Source of the DNA: Lentinula raphanica
Lineage: Eukaryota; Basidiomycota; Agaricomycetes; Agaricales; Omphalotaceae
Length of the DNA: 64,000 nt
Assembly: GCA_027919835.1 (NCBI GenBank)
Contig: JANVFP010000032.1
Span: 372,001 to 436,000, forward strand
Reading direction: 5' to 3'
Shown here: piece by piece, positions 45,564 through 56,279 of the stretch
Layout: every line of letters starts with the position of its first letter
Numbering within the stretch: the stretch's first letter is position 1
Made by a program: the position numbers and the translations under genes
The notes under the pieces: generated by a model
Database searches by the model: none
What the model saw: the letters and a program-made list of their open reading frames with translations, nothing else
Told to the model about the DNA's origin: nothing

Positions 45564-46996
45564 CAGCTGATAATCATTCAGATATTAAATAAGCAGTACA
45601 TTTTTAAAAAAACTTGAAAATTTATAAAAATTCATAAAAAACCTAAAATGGCCTGATTAGGTCAGATCAGGATATATAAGCAAATGACCTCATATGATCA
45701 AAAACAATGTACGGCCAATGTAGGTACTAAAAATAGCCCAAAAAATCACTAAAAATGCAAAAAATATTTAGAGATGGTATAGAGCCTATTCACCAAATAA
45801 GCGCCTATAAGCGCCCAAAACTCATTGTTATGAGTGTGTTATGTATATAAAGTAACATTGTTCCGACTTTTTGATTGTTAAGTGTATTAAGTATAGTGAC
45901 TGATAACACTGTCTTGAGTATTTTCATTGTCAACTGTGTTAAGTATAATATGTATAAGTACTGTTATGAGTTTTAGTGTGTTAGGTGTGATAAGTGCTAA
46001 GTGTACTGAACATATTGAGTAATATAAATTGTTCTAACTTATCAAGAGTACTAGGTGTGCTAAAAATATCATGTACAATATATTTACTCCCCAAATTATT
46101 CAGTTTGATATGATTCTTGAGTGATATACTAAGTGATTGAGGGTACGAGATGTACTATAAATAGCATATACATGATATATACTGGCTGTGTAGCAGATTT
46201 GGTATGATTTGGAGTAATGTTGTTTTTCAATTGTATTGTGTGGATTTTTTTATTTTGCATTTTCAGGGCCAATGAGGCATCCCTGAATTCTTTGAGTATT
46301 TTTTATGATTTTTTCAGATTTTTTGCTATCAGATGAGATCAAGTTCTATTTTTAGCTCAATAAAAGTACTAGAAGGCTAAATATAGCATATACATTATAT
46401 ATACTGACTGTATAGTGGATTTGGAATGATTTGGAGTGATGAAAATTTTTACACTTGTCGGGTATTTTTTTTATTTTGCATTTTTAGGGCCAACAAGGCA
46501 CCCCTGAATTTTTTGACTATTTTTAGGATTTTTTCAGATTTTTGCTACAGAATGAGATCATGATCAATTTTTTTCCTTTTTTGGTAATTTTGATGTGCCT
46601 GGGCCTGCAATAGGCTCTATACCATCCCTAAATATTTTTTTTGTATTTTTAGTGATTTTTAGAGCTATTTTTAGTACCTACATTGGACCTACATCATTTT
46701 TTTTCATATGAGGTCATTTGCTTACATATCCTGATCTGACCTAATCAGGCCATTTTAAATTTTTTTATGAATTTTTATAAATTTTCGAGTTTTTTTGAAA
46801 ATGTACTGCTTATTTAATATCTGGATGATTATTAATTACCCAAAACAGTAAATATAAGCCATATGTGACAGGTGGTGACAGGCATGACCACCCCCCGGGG
46901 CCATTTCTGGAACCCCCTCCGGGTTATCACAACTATTTGCAATAGGTACCCGATAACTTATTGGTACTTTTTACAAAAGTTTTACAGTATCAGCTG
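45564..46996 (-). mobile_element. Foldback element LP3, deleted left arm, full right arm
   Basis: The left arm starts CAGCTGATAATCATTC (terminal ~170 bp deleted) and stops at about 45799. The right arm 45800-46996 matches LP4 to CAGTATCAGCTG. So this is an internally deleted derivative of the 3.1 kb element. Confidence 0.72.
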
Positions 46997-47084
46997 GTAA
47001 AAGTGACAATGAGAACAGACGCGATTTCAATCACTGTAGTATAGTGAAAGTTCAGGTGTAGATGGGCCGATTACCCAAAGCGTA

Positions 47085-47308
47085 CATCAGGAAAAATACC
47101 TTAGGTCCAGAGAGCCTAGAGACACACCCCAAAAGCCTAGGCTTTCCAGGCTTCCCAGAGATTCTCAAAGATTTCCAAAGATTTCCAAAGCAACTCAGGT
47201 AAGCCTGAAGACATAAGGTTGACTTAAAATCATTTCAAGAACTTGAAACTGCCTGGAATTTTGGGGGTGTCTCTAGGCAACCTGGGCCTAGATAGATTTT
47301 TCCTGATG
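47085..47308. mobile_element. CATCAG-ended palindromic element C4 (224 bp), target duplication TA
   Basis: Starts CATCAGGAAAAATACC and ends GATTTTTCCTGATG, flanked by TA at 47083-47084 and 47309-47310. A short sequence (GGGCCGATTACCCAAAGCG) to its left recurs to its right near 47343, a small tandem duplication older than or independent of the insertion. Confidence 0.88.
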
Positions 47309-49151
47309 TAACCCCAATTTATGGCAAGTGTCGAGAAAGAATGGGCCGGTTACCCAAAGCATAACAAGAGTTCCTACATCCAAGCTTGGTGTCCAGCGCT
47401 GCTGAACATGTGTTGGGTATATGTTAGTACACAACCCAATTGGTGTAATGATCGGGGGGTGATGGATATCGATGGAGTGCGACACATGGGGCATGTCTTG
47501 TGAGCTCCGGATTTGGCTTTGGTATATCGGCATTGCTTCAAACACTGTGGGTTGTAGTATGAGCGTAAAGTACTCATGGAAATGAGGATTGCCTCAGCTC
47601 CGAACCCCCTTGCGCTTGCAGGCTTGTCGAAAAACAGATTCAGCGGATCCTGAGGTATGACAGGAACGCCATCAGAGACCTCTCAGAAACCAAAGGAGTG
47701 AAAGGAGTGAGCGCAAACACCAGCAGGAACCCCATCTAATGAATTGGAACTGTTGGCGTCAAGCTCATCTGCGAGATCATCTTCGAATGCGTTGTCGTCT
47801 GTGAAAGAGCTGGTCTCTGGGTGTAAATGTGCACCGGCAATATAGCTAAAGGTGTTGAAAGTGTTGATGGAGTATGCAGTGGGATGAATAGGGTAGGAAT
47901 GTCTTCATCCCCATAGTGGTCTTCTTCGGCTTCTTCCCTGTCTTGCTCCTGGCCTTCGTGATATTCCTCCTTCCATTCGCATCATCTGGCAATCATATCA
48001 TAATCATGACCTCTGGGTATTCCAATGAGACTATCTGCGTCAAATCATGATTGTATGTAGGCAATAGCCATTTTGTATCCTGGAGCAGTTAGATAGTGCT
48101 TCAATAAGCAGGTCCACAAACTACAAGGTCTTCGAGGTCTGGGTTCAGATCTCCCATTTGGGCAAACACTGTCCACATATCCTGCACAATCTTTGTGTGT
48201 GAGATGTCGGTCGAGATGTGTACATGTTGATCAAAGACGACATTGCCTCAAGTGACAAGTGGGCCTCCATCAAAAGTTTCATCAGAGCCAGTTCCATTCA
48301 TGTTACCACCATCATGGATCCAGGAGAAGACGATTCTGAGTGGTTTGGGTTGAGACAACAGAGATGGGAGATATGAGGTATATATGTAGAGGGACAGGCT
48401 TTTGAGCTTTTGAGGTTTATTAGCATGTACGGCGCAGCTCTCTGTGAATGGATGCTCACCAGTATTCACTGAGCCCCCATGGATTCAGGCCATAACTGTT
48501 ATTCTGGAAGTATCGATATTGGAGATGTGCCGGTTGAACTATCATGAATGGACAAACTTGAGTGCACTGATCCACGCGAGAAGTCAAGGGAACTTACGTC
48601 CTGTAGCGTTCACATGGGTTCCATTCCATTGTTTGGGATGATAAAAATGTAAGGAGCCTGTAGGAGATGTAGCATATGGGACACCGATGAAGTAAAAGGT
48701 TAAATGATTTCAAATACTGAAAACTGCGATTAGTTCATGTTAGCAAAGCAGTCGGAAGATAGTGCCATACCCTGTCAACACAATACCTCTTTGTTGACTT
48801 TGCAGGTGAGAGGCGCCGAGTTCAAGCAAAGGAAAGGAAGCTTCTGCAAGCCATTGCCGGTCAACGTAGAGAGTTTAAAATTGAAGGATGCATAAGCTGT
48901 TCCCTTGTCTTCTTCCTCCTACCCATGTTCATCGTATGGGTCTTCCACTTCTCGCTTGCCTGAATCTCCTTCTCCATAATCATCTTCAGGCATCTGCATG
49001 AGCAGGTGATCGACGCAGGGTACAATCGGGAAGGTGTTTTGTTGTTGTTTTCTGTCGACGCTATTGGGGAAGGAAAAGTTTGACGAACAGGATGGGAAAG
49101 CTTGTCCTCACAAACTAAGAGTGTTGCAAATTTCGTCTCCTGACTAAGCAA
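47309..49151 (-). pseudogene. Degenerate minus-strand mobile-element gene, family not recognised
   Basis: Open pieces on the minus strand are separated by stops and probable introns: QWNGTHVNATGRK (48590-48640), SQPKPLRIVFSWIHDGGNMN (~48320), then past one TGA NVVFDQHVHISTDISHTKIV and QDMWTVFAQMGDLNPDLEDL (48240-48120). GYKMAIAYIQS-stop-FDADSLIG (48075-48000) and an acidic stretch EEYHEGQEQDREEAEEDHYG (47970) follow. The stop in PLVT-stop-GN fits CGA to TGA. The layout is like a multi-exon transposon gene; no catalytic motif was identified. Confidence 0.4.
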
Positions 49152-49601
49152 AACACCTAACCCTAGGTTGAGGAATGCGAGAAAGAGCTCAAAGGGCTAT
49201 GAATCATTGGTTTGAACCTTCTGGCAGTGACATCATAGCCCTCCCTTGCAACTAGAGGTGACACTGTGAGAAAAAAAGAGTGTTTGGATCAATAAGGACA
49301 AACAAAGGTAGTTCTTTTTTTTTAATACCTGCTTGAAGCAAAAAATGGGCAAAAGATGTAGGTTGAATGAAGCTCCTAGGGAAAAATCATGGCTAACCCA
49401 CTTACAGCAGCCTCTAAGGCCATCTCTCGGAGTCCCCTAAGGAGATCAAAAAGGATCAAAGCCAAAGAGAGGTCAAGTGGTGGGTGTTTTTGTATTTTTT
49501 TTAGTTGTTCTGCAAACTGAACAGTGCAAAGATGAGGATACAAGCCAAGGAGAAGAGCATTTAATGGATGTTGATGATGTGGGGGCAGAAGAGAATGGGG
49601 G

Positions 49602-49868
49602 ATGGAGGGAGAACCTCTGGACATGGAGGAGTATGAGTATCAGATAATAGAGGGCAGAAATAAGAAGCTCTTCAAGACCATATGGAAGAAGAAGGAAGAA
49701 AAACATTCTAAGGTGGAAAGTGGACTGGTTGGAACCATTTGGGTGATAGTGGCAGACATGAGGAGGAAGGCAATGCTGGAACTGCATCAGCGCTGTGCCA
49801 ATGAAAAAAAAGGGGTCCAGACTGCTGAGGAAATTAAAGAGAAAGGCAAGCAGATTAGCTTGTTGTGA
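49602..49868 (+). other. Charged 88-codon open frame, possible coding remnant
   Basis: MEGEPLDMEEYEYQIIEGRN and then KKKEEKHSKVESGLVGTIWV read without a stop to 49868. It is Lys/Glu-rich, like the remnants at 20.9 and 42.9 kb. No partner exon or domain. Confidence 0.3.
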
Positions 49869-49916
49869 TAATTTGTTACTGACTATAATTTTAGGGTTTC
49901 ATGAGGGCATCCCATC

Positions 49917-52224
49917 TCGACATCATCAGGAAAAATGTACTGAGCTCTCAGCCACTAAAAGCTGCTTTCAAGCCCCCTAGGGCCTTTCAAGGCTTTGGAG
50001 CCCCCAAGGCATGCAAAGATACCCCCCAAATCCTAGGCACTCTCAGCCACTTGAAAGTTCTGGGGTATTCTTTGAGGTGCTTTGAGAATATTTGAGTGTC
50101 TTTGAGGATCTTTGAATGTCTTTGAAGAGCTTTGAGATGCTTTCAAAGGCAAAAAATATAAATAAAAATTAATTGATTCCTCTTATTTTTATTTTACATT
50201 ATATTCTATTTTATATTCTTGTATTATGTAATTTCTAATTATATTATATTATATTACATAAGACTTATATAATTACAAGAATTTGTAATGTACTAGTTAA
50301 TTATCAAATTATATGGAGAATCTAATCTACAAATCTCATATATAAAGTCCTTCATTGAGATATGATAACATATACAACATGTAGATTTATAGTTAATATA
50401 GCTATATATAAGTTTGGACCATGTGACAAACTTTTTGATTGTACATGGTTCACGGTGGCAGCCCAAATATATCATTGAAACAAGATCTTGTCAAAGTTGT
50501 CAATGGCACTTTTTGATGCATGTATTCTCTAAATTAAACAAGTTCTGCAATACACTTATGAAATTTTCTATCTGGGTGATGTTTTCTTCATTTAATTTGA
50601 TATTAAAAATTGCTAAAAAGCTCTGCAAAGACTCTCAAAGATCCTCAAAGATCCTCAAAGATCCTCAAAGACCCTCAAAGATTCTCAAAGCACTTCAAAG
50701 CACTACAAAGCAGTTTAGTGACCTGGGTTACCTAGGCAACCTAGGCCATTGAGGCACTTTCAGAGTCCCTAGAAATTAGCCATTTCTTGAGGTGCTCTCA
50801 GATCAAAGTATATTCCTTTGAGGTTGCCTAAGAAATGCCCATCTTTCTCAGTGCTTTCTAGCTCTCCTAAGCATGTAGGCCCTCTAGAGAGCTTCAAAGA
50901 TACTCATAGTTGCCTAGGTCTAGAGTGTTTTTCCTGATGATGAAGGCGAATTCCAAGGGTAGGGAGCCTTTCTGCAGGCCTCTGCGAACAACAGATCATC
51001 TCCCAGTAATTATAGTGCACTATTCATCACAACAAGTATGTACATGAAGGTCTTCACCTTCATCATACCTAATGTGTACATGAATACACTTAATTGCTGG
51101 CTACCCCTCAAGAGCTCTTGCCACTATACTGTGTACGCATACAGAGCTCTATTGTCCCTACAAGTTGTCCACTATAATTCTATCATGATACTCACTCTGT
51201 GTTGAGTTATTCATATTTTTTCAGAATGCTTTAATAAAGCTTTTGAAATATTTTCTATTCTACACAAAGCATTCCTGAACAAAACCTATAGGTGTCTTGG
51301 ATGAAAATATACAGTTTGATGTTCTCTTCAAGATGCAAATAATTTTGAAGGCATTTGGTCTAGTGGTTCTCCTGCAATCCTCATTTTAAAATGCACACTC
51401 AAAACACTTGTGTGTTATTTCATTTCCAGAGCCTCTATATCACTTAGCACCATGCCTAGACTCATCACATGGATTCCTGGACATATTTCGGACATTTCCA
51501 GTGCTTATAGGGCGCCTGGATCATCAGCTGATAGTTGTACATGATCCCATCTTCACATGCATCAGGCAATTGATCATGAAGCTGTTTTAAATTGATGTGG
51601 CTGTTACAGGTGCCAGAGGTCTGAGCAGAGGCCTGTAAAAGCGAGTTGAAACATCAATTTTTGATCTCCCATTTTTCCTTTCTTTCCCCCACCATCTCTG
51701 ACCTGGGTGAGGCTGCCTGCATGTTCCCTAGCTCTTTCTGAGCTCTGATTTCACTGTCCAGCACATTCCTACATCTGTACAGACTACAGGCCTTCCAGAG
51801 GTGTCTCAGATACAGGAATCTAGTATGAAATTTCGCATTTTTCACCATCAAGACACTGAACAGATACCAAAGCACATCCAGACAGATCTAAGGAGATCAG
51901 ACACTCTAGGAGTTGATTCCTTTGTTAGATCTTGGGTTTTTGGTGTCTCAGTGCGCTCTGATCATGTCTGATAAGCTTCTACATAGTACTGACTCTTATC
52001 TACTTAGATCTAACCTTGATCTGCCTGTTTTTCCTTCACCCTCCCTCCTCTCCCTCATCTCATGTATGTTCTCATTGTTTGTAAATATGTAGTTGTATGT
52101 AGCTACATCCTTACCTATCCTGTACTATTATGTAGCCCCCCATGATTCACTTTGAATGTTATGGGCTTTGGCCCAGTATTGGCTAACTTTAACTTCCTGT
52201 CCCACCTGAGTGCAAAGGGCAGAG
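49917..52224 (-). mobile_element. 1.3 kb interspersed element E, copy E2, interrupted by C7
   Basis: Starts TCGACAT, resumes at 50942 after C7 with GAAGGCGAATTCC, and runs to AAAGGGCAGA near 52224; the reverse complement of E1. Outer flanks differ from those of E1, confirming dispersed copies. Confidence 0.68.
49924..50939. mobile_element. Long CATCAG-ended element C7 (1,016 bp), target duplication AT
   Basis: Starts CATCAGGAAAAATGTACTG and ends GTGTTTTTCCTGATG; AT on both sides. E1 supplies the empty site (CGCCTTCATGTCGA). It carries GATACCCCCC near the left end, a tandem CTCAAAGATCC array at 50630-50700 and an AT-rich centre shared with C8. Not coding. Confidence 0.9.
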
Positions 52225-52289
52225 GCAGGAAAGATTATGTTTTCTGGAGGAGTAAATATGCTGGAGGAAGAAATGTTGAAAAAGAAGAC

Positions 52290-53241
52290 ATCTTGAAGAC
52301 CTGGGCTATGTCAAAGTGAGTGCATGAGTGTTCTTGAATCTAAATAATCTAACAGATCCATAGGCCTGAATACCCTGAAGAGATGATTGGCAGAATGGAT
52401 GGGGTAAGGGATAGGATGTATGGTCCTGTGAAAGAGCAGTTTGATGGACCAGAGGGACTGGCTATTGAGAGGTTGAAGTGTTTAAGCCCTGTGAAGGGGG
52501 CAGATAGGGCTTATGCCATGGGTGTAAGCAACTAGAGTCAGAGGAATCTGGAAGGACCAGCTAGCAATAGCAAGAGAATGGGGATTGAGGAGACTGAGGG
52601 GGACAGGCTACAAAAGGACCTTCTTGCAGTAAGTGAATGGTGATAAATATAAGATAAGCTTGACCATATTTGTTTTACATCAGGAAAAAGTATCTTATCC
52701 CTAGAGCATTTAAAGATACCCCCCAAATTTTAGGAACTTTAAAAGTAATCTATGGAGGCTTAGGTTTTTGAGGTTCTTTGAGGTTGCATAGGTGTCTTTG
52801 GGGATCTTTCAGGATCTTTCAGAGTCTTTCAGGATCTTTCAGGAGCTTTAGGCACTTTGAGGCTGTTCAAAGGGCCTAAGAAATAGGGGGTATCTTTGAA
52901 TGCCCTAAGCCTAAAACATTTTTCCTGATGTAGATCACTGCTGAGGCAAACCTACTTGGGCTGGCCAAGGTGGATCCGACTCTGAAGGAGAGGATGGACA
53001 GACAGGCAGAACTGACCAACTGCCCTCGTATCGGGTTCATCCACAACACTTGTTGGCCTAGTGTTCAACTAAACCTGGCCAGTATTGGTGTAGGACAAGG
53101 TGGGCAACAGGCTATTGAGATAACGTTAGTTTTGGCTCATGATTGCTTGAAGGGGGCTCACAGGAAAATGATGGGGAGAGGAGGTCAAGTTGGAAGGAGA
53201 AGGGGAAGGAAAAAGGCAGGTATTTTCTCTACACGTTGTTG
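52290..53241 (+). pseudogene. Spliced plus-strand gene remnant of unknown family, with MITE in an intron
   Basis: A long frame from 52343 reads EYPEEMIGRMDGVRDRMYG and later MGVSN-stop-SQRNLEGP to DLLA at 52628. A GTAAGTG donor follows, and the frame resumes at 52934 with ITAEANLLGLAKVDPTLKER, NCPRIGFIHNTCWPSVQLNL and ASIGVGQGGQQAIEITLVLA. One TAG (fits CAG to TAG) interrupts it. An exon ending GYVK (52317) precedes an intron 52318-52342. E2 cuts the 5' side. The conserved-looking sequence suggests a transposon protein, but no domain is known to me. Confidence 0.5.
52678..52930. mobile_element. CATCAG-ended palindromic element C6 (253 bp), target duplication TA
   Basis: Starts CATCAGGAAAAAGTATC and ends ACATTTTTCCTGATG, flanked by TA at 52676-52677 and 52931-52932. 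The target TA belonged to the TAG acceptor of an intron; the duplication leaves a TAG directly after the element, so the splice site survives. Confidence 0.87.
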
Positions 53242-53782
53242 AAAATGGAGATTGATATTATGAATTAGCAAAAAGCCTAAAGTCCATTGGGCAGTTTGGA
53301 GGCCCTCACCTGGATGGCAGAGACCATGAGATCTTCCCAACCGCTATGAAGAACTGGTCCAAGTGTGATGAGAATATCGCACCTGAGTACTTCACGATAT
53401 ACGAGCTTGGGTGGGTCTGGAGGCTGGAGGAATATTGTACGATTTACTTCTCCGGTCTTCACTATCACAGCGGTGCCGCATCGATAGCAACCGTGCCACT
53501 TGAGAGGGTATATACTTGAAGGGCAACGCTCATCATGTACCCATCCAGACATGAACTGGATGGGGATTCACAGGTGGCACTTGGGATGTTACCCAAGGAC
53601 ACTCGGAAAGGTCTATTAACAGTGAACAGTGAAATGCAAAACTTCAAGTAAGCAAACCATGTCTTATCCCTATTCTCTGCTAAGTATCCAGAACAGGACT
53701 TACGCATATGACAATGAGGGAATTTTCAGCTTTGGGAACTATATGGCCAATAGCACAAATTTCATGGACGATCAGTCTTTTC
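53242..53782 (-). pseudogene. Minus-strand coding remnant with a possible CXXC motif
   Basis: Frame 53552-53277 reads MSGWVHDERCPSSIYPLKWH then GCYRCGTAVIVKTGEVNRTI, preceded at 53707-53560 by another frame. The CYRC pair could be half of a zinc ribbon. No family, no supported start. Confidence 0.3.
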
Positions 53783-54728
53783 TAAAGGTCTTCACGAGTC
53801 CCGGACAGGTATGACCGGGACCCATGGTGCAGGTACCGGGCAAGGAAAACACTTGACCCGTAACCGGAATCTGACCCGTGAGAAAACATACCTGTCCGGC
53901 AGGTAATATACCTGCGAGTTGGCAGGTAACCGGCAGGTCATTAATTACACAGTTCACCTGTAGTTATTTGTAGGTATCTGCAAGTAACTCACAGGTATAT
54001 ACAGTAAAAATAGAGAAAATATTAATATTATGATGAAGCATTCATAGATAATGGATGCTAGAATGCACATACTATAAAACTGAAAGAAACCAGCTGCATA
54101 ATCCCATTATTCCCTCTGAATCTATTGAAAGTCAACAACAGGTTACAGTAGTGGTGGCTGTGACTCTAAAAGAAAAAAATGAGTTGTGTACACAGCCACT
54201 CAGAAAGGTCATGTGCAAATCCAAACAAGACCATACCAAATGTCCAAAATTTCGGACCATGTGTATGGTCTTGTTTGGTTTAAGGTTGGGCTTGCATTAA
54301 GGTTATGGGCTGTGGCTGTCACTCTGAAAAAAAAAGTAGCTGTGTGCACAGTCACTCAGAAAGGTCATGTGCAATTCCAAACAAAATTATACCAAATGTC
54401 CAGAATTTTGAACCATGTGTATAGTCCTGTTGGGCTGGATTCAATAGCTTAAGGTTATAAGCAGTGGCTTGATTTGAGATAACAAAAAATATTCTGTATA
54501 CAGTCATTGAGAGCATAAAATTTTCCATTCTAATATGTGCCACAGTAATAAGACCTTAGCAGGTCACAGGTACCTGCCGGTTATTGGAACTTGTAAAAAA
54601 TCTGACCTGTGACTGGCAGCTGACCCGTGAAGCCGGTAACCGGGACCTGCAGGTCTCATACCGGCAAGTAATCCCACGGGTCAAACCAGCAAGTACTGGC
54701 CGGTGACCGGGACTCGTGAAGAGCCTTA
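53783..54728. mobile_element. hAT-like non-autonomous element (946 bp)
   Basis: Ends TAAAGGTCTTCACGAGTCCC and, inverted, TAAGGCTCTTCACGAGTCCC. Subterminal regions are full of CCGG/ACCCG/CAGGT words (53800-53960, 54560-54715). The centre has two ~160 bp near-tandem units (54146-54300, 54305-54460) with GGCTGTGACTCT and AAAGGTCATGTGCAA. Flanks show no matching 8-bp duplication. Confidence 0.6.
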
Positions 54729-56279
54729 CAGAGGAGCAAAAAAGGGCAGTGGCAGCCCTCCCGGTTTGTCATGCAACAGGAGAGGCGAACGAGGGAGGGG
54801 AGCTGGTAGGACATCATTACCAGAGAGTGTTGAGGGACAGCGATGAGTAATCTTAGTGAATGAGTAAGAAAACACACTGACAATATGATTGATAGCCACC
54901 AGAAGGGCTAGAAGGAATCCTGAGAGGGATCCTACAAAGGAGGATGGTCAGAAAAAGAAGACGGAGGGACTTGAAGGTAAACCGAGGAAAAAGGGGAGGA
55001 AGGGTAAATGAATATCTACAAGTGTATAGTTCAAATGTTCATTGATGTTTCAGGCAAAAAACAAGTTAAAGAAAAGGGAAGCAGTGGTTCAAGTGAGATA
55101 CTGATTGATATCCGGGTACAGAAGATATTGATTTGGGAATAGACAACCGGAACGGCTACGGGGCAGATGTTAGTAATGATGAGAACAGTGATGATGAAGG
55201 TAAGAAGAGCATATTAAGGTGTGATTTAGCCCTATTGACATACCTGCAGATGATGGGGAGGATTGGCTGGAGCTTGGTATGTACATATTTATGTATTGGC
55301 AGAAATTCAACTGAGGCCGGCGCAGGTACAGGTGGAAATCGAGGAGGGACAATGGGGCAGAATGCTGGGCTAGGTCCAAGTACGTACACATCATTTTTTG
55401 TGACTTGAGGTGAACCTAAAGATGGATAAAGCCACAAGATCGAGAACAAGGCAGGGTGATCAGTTGATCCCAGAACAACATAATGATAAGAGGAATCACA
55501 GCTATGTAGCCAAGGATCATGCTGAGAGACTTGTGAGCAGTCAACTTGAATGAGTCAAATGAAGGCAAAATGCCTCCTCCTCCTCCCTTACATGTTCTGC
55601 CTCTGGTGCGATATCTTACACGAGATTCATTGGAGGAACAAGTTGAGGTGCTTAAGGATGCTGCAAATATTCCTTCAATCCCAACCAAACTTCCTCCTGT
55701 TGGAACATCATTGCCTAACCTGGTGTCTTGCTATACATCTTTATTGAGAATGGACACGAGATTGACAGCGGAGGCAACTATCAGATGCCAGGACATTTTG
55801 ATGCTACGCATGCTGGTGTGGGGTCAACTGGGGTTCATGAAGGTGGAGGCAGTGAAAAGTCTTCACCTGTTCTCTGGCTTTGAAAGTGGAAGTGGAGTCA
55901 GAAACCCCAATGAGAGTATGCCATGGTTCACAACACTCATAACAGACATTAAGAAGTGGGGGACATACAAGGATCAGAGAAGAGTTTCCACCCAGGCAGT
56001 TATCTCCCCAAGACCTATGAGATTGTCGACTTTAAGCCTGGTGTCCTGCAACCGGGTTGCTGCAAGATGGCATCAGGGTCAATTCAATTTGGACTTCAGC
56101 AAGCGGATGAATGGGTACAGCGATGGATCGGTTTGCAGGGCAAAAAGGATGACTACTCCTCAGCATTCTTTATCTATCTCATGCAGGAGTGGCTTGGACA
56201 TAGCATTCTGGGCATACACGAGGTTTGGTGTAGAGCACAGAGCATTGAGCGGAGAGTGCTGGGAAGAGAAGGCAAAGTG
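54729..56279 (+). pseudogene. Degenerate plus-strand mobile-element coding region
   Basis: Pieces in changing frames: LTEEQKRAVAALPVCHATGE (54725-54790), DLGIDNRNGYGADVSNDENS (55130-55190), VRYLTRDSLEEQVEVLKDAA (55606) and KTYEIVDFKPGVLQPGCCKM then WVQRWIGLQGKKDDYSSAFF (56000-56175). Frame changes and stops break it, and F3 interrupts it at 56280. Function unknown; likely a transposon protein. Confidence 0.38.
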
